16,120 bases of DNA from Bacillota bacterium (GTDB lineage Bacteria > Bacillota > Desulfotomaculia > Desulfotomaculales > JAJYZD01), in assembly GCA_021800315.1 (NCBI GenBank), contig JAJYZD010000060.1, forward strand, positions 1 through 16,120, in the 5' to 3' direction. Made by a program: the position numbers and the translations under genes. Below are positions 13,288-16,120 of the stretch, piece by piece; position 1 is the first letter of the stretch, and each line of letters starts with the position of its first letter. The notes below the pieces were generated by a model. That model did no database searches, was not told the DNA's origin, and saw only the letters and a program-made list of their open reading frames with translations.

Positions 13288-14043
13288 TTGGGGGAAGTCC
13301 GCTCCTATCGGAGCCTTTTCCGCCAGGAGGACCTGGTCCGCTTCGAGGTGGTGGTGCGGGAAACGGATCTCTCCATCGGTGTGCGCCGGGAGGCGTTTTC
13401 CGGGGAACTGGTCCGCCGCACCAGCGCCTTCGTGCGCCGCCTGCGCTCGGTCCTGGAGGCGTATGTGGAGGGGGACCCGGGCTTCGTCGCCGCGCTGGAC
13501 CCTTACTCAGCGGGTCAGGGAGCGCCGGCGATCGCCGTGGACATGGCCGCGGCGGCGGCGGCGGCCGGTGTGGGTCCCATGGCGGCGGTGGCCGGCGCCT
13601 TCGCCCATTACACGGGACGCATGCTCGCCCGCCATTCGCGTGACGTCATCGTGGAGAACGGCGGCGACATCTACCTGAAGACCTCCGTCCGGCGCACAGT
13701 GGGCATCTATGCCGGCGCGTCAAGGTTTTCCCACCGCCTGGCACTGGAGGTGCAGCCTTTCCAGAGCCCCCTGGGCATCTGTACCTCGTCCGGGACGGTC
13801 GGTCCCTCGCTTTCCCTGGGCCGGGCCGACGCCGTGGTCATCCTCGCCCCCTCGCCCCTTACGGCCGACGCCGCGGCTACCGCGGTGGGCAACCGGGTGC
13901 GGGGGCCGGGGGATGTGGAGGAAGCGGCTATTTTCGCCGGCAGTCTGGCCGGCGTGACGGGGGCGGTGGTGATCGCCGGGGACCGGATGGCGGCCTGGGG
14001 CGAGGTAAAGCTGGTTCCCCTTGACGAGCGGGCCGGCGGATGA
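13288..14043 (+). CDS. UPF0280/COG2122 ApbE-like protein
   Basis: This 251-residue protein belongs to UPF0280/COG2122, distantly related to the flavin transferase ApbE. Hallmarks are YRSLF near the start, AGQGAPAIAVDMAAAAAAAG, VGPMAAVAGAFAHY, IVENGGDIYLKT, GICTSSGTVGPSLSLGRADA and VGNRVRG. In methanogens a COG2122 protein is linked genetically to the DUF39/NIL-ferredoxin homocysteine route, and here it is the third gene of the same operon, which supports a shared role. No signal peptide or membrane segment is seen, so it acts in the cytosol. The start is TTG 13288, one base after the previous stop; GGAGG at 13271-13275 inside the preceding gene is the likely ribosome site. Its biochemical activity is not known to me. 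Confidence 0.88.
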   Translation: MGEVRSYRSLFRQEDLVRFEVVVRETDLSIGVRREAFSGELVRRTSAFVRRLRSVLEAYVEGDPGFVAALDPYSAGQGAPAIAVDMAAAAAAAGVGPMAAVAGAFAHYTGRMLARHSRDVIVENGGDIYLKTSVRRTVGIYAGASRFSHRLALEVQPFQSPLGICTSSGTVGPSLSLGRADAVVILAPSPLTADAAATAVGNRVRGPGDVEEAAIFAGSLAGVTGAVVIAGDRMAAWGEVKLVPLDERAGG

Positions 14044-14096
14044 TACAGTTTACGTACAACCGCTGTTACTGGTTATCAAGGAAGGGATGGGTCGGG

Positions 14097-14240
14097 ATGT
14101 TTGACTGGAGCGGATTCTACGTGGGACTGGGTATCTTTGTCGTGCTGTCCGGCCTGGCCTTGGGCTTCGCCAAGCCGGTCGCCGCGCAATTGGAGCGGGT
14201 GGAGTGGCACTCCATCGGTAAAAACCAACCCATGTACTAG
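14097..14240 (+). CDS. 47-residue single-pass membrane protein
   Basis: This is a very small protein with a short N terminus (MFDWSGFYVG), one membrane helix (about residues 6-26, LGIFVVLSGLALGF) and a polar tail (LERVEWHSIGKNQPMY). ATG 14097 follows AAGGAAGGG (14079-14087) nine bases upstream. An alternative ATG at 14040 overlaps the UPF0280 stop as ATGA and would add 19 residues without a good ribosome site. Either way it is the fourth cistron of the SAM-controlled operon and a strong terminator follows. I recognise no family. Its place suggests a membrane anchor or a small regulator for the preceding proteins, but that is a guess. Confidence 0.65.
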   Translation: MFDWSGFYVGLGIFVVLSGLALGFAKPVAAQLERVEWHSIGKNQPMY

Positions 14241-14286
14241 GAAACGGGCAATTCGCGGGCGGCCTCCGGCTGAGGGCTCTTAATCA

Positions 14287-14326
14287 GGCCTGTCCCCGCT
14301 TCGGCTGGGGCGAGGCCGTTTTGTTT
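14287..14326 (+). terminator. Terminator of the SAM-controlled operon
   Basis: GGCCT (14287-14291) pairs with AGGCC (14313-14317). Inside, CCCC/GGGG and GC/GC close a TTCG tetraloop, with a small internal loop between. The stretch GTTTTGTTT follows directly. It lies 46 bases after the stop of the small membrane protein gene. Confidence 0.8.
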
Positions 14327-14352
14327 ATATCTGTTTATTCATTAAGAATGGT

Positions 14353-15591
14353 TTGATATTTCCTTTGACCGACAAACTGAAACCTTGGTGCTATCTTGCC
14401 CTCGCCACCGCGGCGCAGATGTCGACCGCCTTCATTTCTCTCGGCGTGGCTTCCCTGATCCCTTTCCTGGTACATCCACTCAAACTGACGACGGCGGAGG
14501 TAGGCCTGACCGGTGGAGCGGTAAACGTGGGCATGATGGCCCTGGCCCTTCCGGCCGGCTACCTGGCCGACCGGTACGGGGAAAAGAGGGTATTGGCTGC
14601 CGCTTGCCTGCTGACCGGGCTGTCCGTCATGGCCGCATCCGTGATGCAGACTTTCCCGGGGCTCTATGCCGTCCTGTTGTTCACCGGATTCTGGGCCGGG
14701 TCGGTCACGCCGGCCGGCAGCAAGCTGGTTGCCATCTGGTTTCCGGCCGGCGGTCTGGGGTTCGCCCAGAGCGTCCGGCAGACCGGGGTTACGATGGGCG
14801 GTCTCCTGGCCGCTCTCCTGTTACCGTTTCTGGCGACACGGACCGAATGGCACCAGGCCTTCTTCCTGTCCGGGCTGCCCGGCCTACTGGCGGCGTTGTC
14901 GGTAGGCCTGTTTTACCGCCAGGCTCCGGTAGGGCAAAGCCCAACCGCCGGCCCGGCCGGTTGGCAAACCGTACTGGAGACCCTGTTGGACCGGGACGTC
15001 TGGCTGACCTGCCTGACGGGCATGTTTTTCGTAGGCGGCCAGTTCATCCTGTTGTCCTACCTGCAGCTGTTTTTGCACAGCCGGCTTCATCTGCCGGACC
15101 TGTCGACCGGCCGTTTCCTGGCCGTCCTGATCCTGGCCGGCACGGGCGGCCGGATATTTTGGGGATTCGTCAGCGACCGATGGTTCGGGGGCGGCCGAAA
15201 ACCCGTCCTGGTTATGGCCGGCGGGGTGACGGCGGCCGCCTCTCTGGCGATGCTGCTGGTCCGGCCGCCGACGCCCCTTCCCGCCGTTGTCGCCCTTACC
15301 TTCCTGCTGGGCTTTGCCGGCCTGGGCTGGAACGGGGTATATGTGACCCTTTTGTCCGAACTCGGGGCCGCCAGGTCGGCCGCGGCCACCGCGGTAGGGG
15401 TGGGCATAAGCCTGATGCAACTGGGTGTTCTTGTGCTGCCGCCCCTTTTCGGTTACCTGGTGGATCGCAGCCACGCCTACCGGGACAGTTGGTGGTTCAT
15501 GGCCGCCGTCCTGGTCCTGGGTTCGGTTTTAGGCGGCCTCGTCCGGGAGAAGGGGCGCCTGATCCGACCCGGTAGCGCAGACGTGGGTTGA
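14353..15591 (+). CDS. MFS transporter
   Basis: This 412-residue integral membrane protein of the major facilitator superfamily shows about 12 hydrophobic segments. Motif A is plain between helices 2 and 3 (GYLADRYGEKR, about residues 68-78), and its counterpart in the second half reads GFVSDRWFGGGRK. A glycine-rich helix 5 (RQTGVTMGGLLAALLLPFL) resembles the antiporter-like motif of the family. The start is uncertain: TTG 14353 and TTG 14365 are both in frame and neither has a good ribosome site. The operon terminator upstream and the AT-rich 14318-14345 stretch suggest separate transcription. It is not closely similar to the first MFS protein of the window. The substrate is unknown; organic-acid or anion carriers share this layout. 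Confidence 0.87.
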   Translation: MIFPLTDKLKPWCYLALATAAQMSTAFISLGVASLIPFLVHPLKLTTAEVGLTGGAVNVGMMALALPAGYLADRYGEKRVLAAACLLTGLSVMAASVMQTFPGLYAVLLFTGFWAGSVTPAGSKLVAIWFPAGGLGFAQSVRQTGVTMGGLLAALLLPFLATRTEWHQAFFLSGLPGLLAALSVGLFYRQAPVGQSPTAGPAGWQTVLETLLDRDVWLTCLTGMFFVGGQFILLSYLQLFLHSRLHLPDLSTGRFLAVLILAGTGGRIFWGFVSDRWFGGGRKPVLVMAGGVTAAASLAMLLVRPPTPLPAVVALTFLLGFAGLGWNGVYVTLLSELGAARSAAATAVGVGISLMQLGVLVLPPLFGYLVDRSHAYRDSWWFMAAVLVLGSVLGGLVREKGRLIRPGSADVG

Positions 15592-15748
15592 CCCGCCCGG
15601 AATCATGAGGACCGTAAACCGTTCTGTCGCCATCCCGGTGCGGATCAAGCCGGCCTGGACCATGTGGCGGCCTCCACCGGACACGACAACCCGGGAGCCA
15701 CGTTCGGTACGAAAGACCGGTCAGGGTTGCCCGACCTCCGGCAGGCCG
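15592..15748. other. Gene-less stretch after the second MFS gene
   Basis: No clear gene is seen. A frame from ATG 15605 begins TVNRSVAIPVRIKPAW, loosely like the start of IS605-type TnpB proteins, but it loses any likeness within 20 codons, lacks a ribosome site and runs through a promoter. It is at most a fragment. Confidence 0.35.
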
Positions 15749-15777
15749 TTGACAGGATTCCGTTCCTGTAGTATTCT
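15749..15777 (+). promoter_or_regulatory. Orphan sigma-A promoter
   Basis: TTGACA (15749-15754, perfect) and TATTCT (15772-15777) are separated by exactly 17 bases. Transcription would start near 15784. No convincing gene follows within the window; AGGAG (15817-15821) looks like a ribosome site without a usable start codon behind it. Confidence 0.7.
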
Positions 15778-15811
15778 ATTGATGAGCAGATATTCTATCA
15801 ATCTATAGAAT
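15773..15811 (+). promoter_or_regulatory. Operator-like inverted repeat
   Basis: ATTCTAT (15792-15798) and ATAGAAT (15805-15811) form a perfect 7-base inverted repeat with a six-base spacer just after the expected transcription start. A further ATTCTAT (15773-15779) overlaps the -10 box. This is the typical size and place for a repressor site of a MarR, Rrf2, ArsR or similar dimer. No repressor gene is visible beside it. Confidence 0.55.
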
Positions 15812-16002
15812 TATGCAGGAGCGGTTTCACGGGGGATTCGGATCGCGCCGGCAAAGACACTGCGCCGCATCAAATCCTGTTTCCTGGACGGCCGACGCCC
15901 ATTACCGCCGAAAACAAGTCACATAGGGGGGGGGTCGTTTGGCGGTCTGACAAACGTGGCCGGGCGGTGAAAGGCAAAGTGCTAAAGATCAACGGTCATA
16001 GA
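15812..16002. other. Gene-less stretch with a nine-G run
   Basis: A frame of 37 codons (ATG 15813 to TAG 15926) has no ribosome site and no recognisable motif. Nine consecutive G lie at 15926-15934. I see nothing else that can be named. Confidence 0.4.
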
Positions 16003-16120
16003 CCCCACGCCTAAAGGCGGGGGCTTGCGGAGGAAACTCCAAGGGCCTGCGTCTTAAGGCGGGAAAGCGGTATAAGTTGCTCGCAAGGGCACAACTATGT
16101 CGCGCTATCACCCGCCTCAG
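16003..16120 (-). mobile_element. IS200/IS605-type element end, copy B (partial)
   Basis: The hairpin CCCC-A-CGCC/TAAA/GGCG-GGGG (16003-16023) has a single unpaired A in mid-stem, the shape recognised by IS200/IS605 transposases at element ends. On the minus strand it is preceded, 49 bases away, by TTGCGAGCAAC (16076-16086), itself enclosed by a GGCGGG/CCCGCC pairing (16058-16063 with 16111-16116). This is the same arrangement as copy A at 3733-3860. Read on the minus strand the stretch resembles the 3' end of a tnpB gene and its guide-RNA region, with the element body beyond 16120. A left end in the opposite orientation is the alternative. Confidence 0.5.

Noticed and set aside
14385..15575. 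396-codon plus-strand frame overlapping the second MFS gene
   Set aside because: Its composition (many G, R and P) is typical of an out-of-frame reading; the MFS frame shows motif A and membrane helices.
1..16120. CRISPR arrays, tRNA and rRNA genes
   Set aside because: I saw no regularly spaced repeats and no tRNA or rRNA signatures on either strand.

Overview
The window looks like chromosomal DNA of a GC-rich anaerobic Firmicute, most likely a Desulfotomaculum/Pelotomaculum/Desulforudis-type Peptococcaceae relative. This rests on strong AGGAGG-type ribosome sites, sigma-A promoters, frequent GTG and TTG starts, a SAM-I riboswitch, a LipM-type octanoyltransferase next to gcvH, and a DUF39/NIL-ferredoxin/COG2122 cluster typical of strict anaerobes. 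The species assignment is inference.

Layout. Positions 1-1260 are relatively AT-rich, without a convincing gene, and contain a short element-like stretch (about 711-943) with doubled inverted ends resembling IS21-family termini. Next come a small secreted 3D-domain protein (1262-1708), an AMP-forming acyl-CoA synthetase (2020-3606), a gene-poor stretch with a structured module and a possible transposon-gene relic (about 3731-4033), an MFS transporter (4129-5382), and on the minus strand a DUF488 protein (5410-5793) and a C-terminal fragment of an FprA-type flavoprotein (5837-6091). A plus-strand operon hflX-gcvH-lipM (6486-8989) meets a minus-strand aminotransferase-crp/fnr pair (8993-10921) tail to tail. 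A 69-residue coiled-coil protein (11121-11330) precedes the main feature of the window: a consensus promoter, a SAM-I riboswitch with terminator, and an operon of DUF39 protein, NIL/2[4Fe-4S] protein, UPF0280/COG2122 protein and a 47-residue membrane protein (11396-14326). A second MFS transporter (14353-15591) follows. The last 500 bases carry an orphan promoter with an operator-like inverted repeat and what appears to be the end of an IS200/IS605-type element running out of the window.

How the genes work together. The SAM-controlled operon is best read as the direct sulfide-to-homocysteine route from aspartate semialdehyde known from methanogens: DUF39 sulfurtransferase, its iron-sulfur partner and COG2122. 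Control by SAM fits a methionine-supply role. The gcvH-lipM pair supplies lipoylated H protein: LipM moves octanoate from acyl carrier protein to GcvH. The transporters, acyl-CoA synthetase and aminotransferase have no substrate that can be fixed from sequence alone.

The most unusual points are: two copies of a minus-strand structured module sharing an 11-base core exactly 49 bases from an end hairpin; the four-gene SAM-controlled homocysteine operon with a coupled tiny membrane protein; a canonical intrinsic terminator pointing against the genes around it; and an operator-bearing promoter with no gene behind it.
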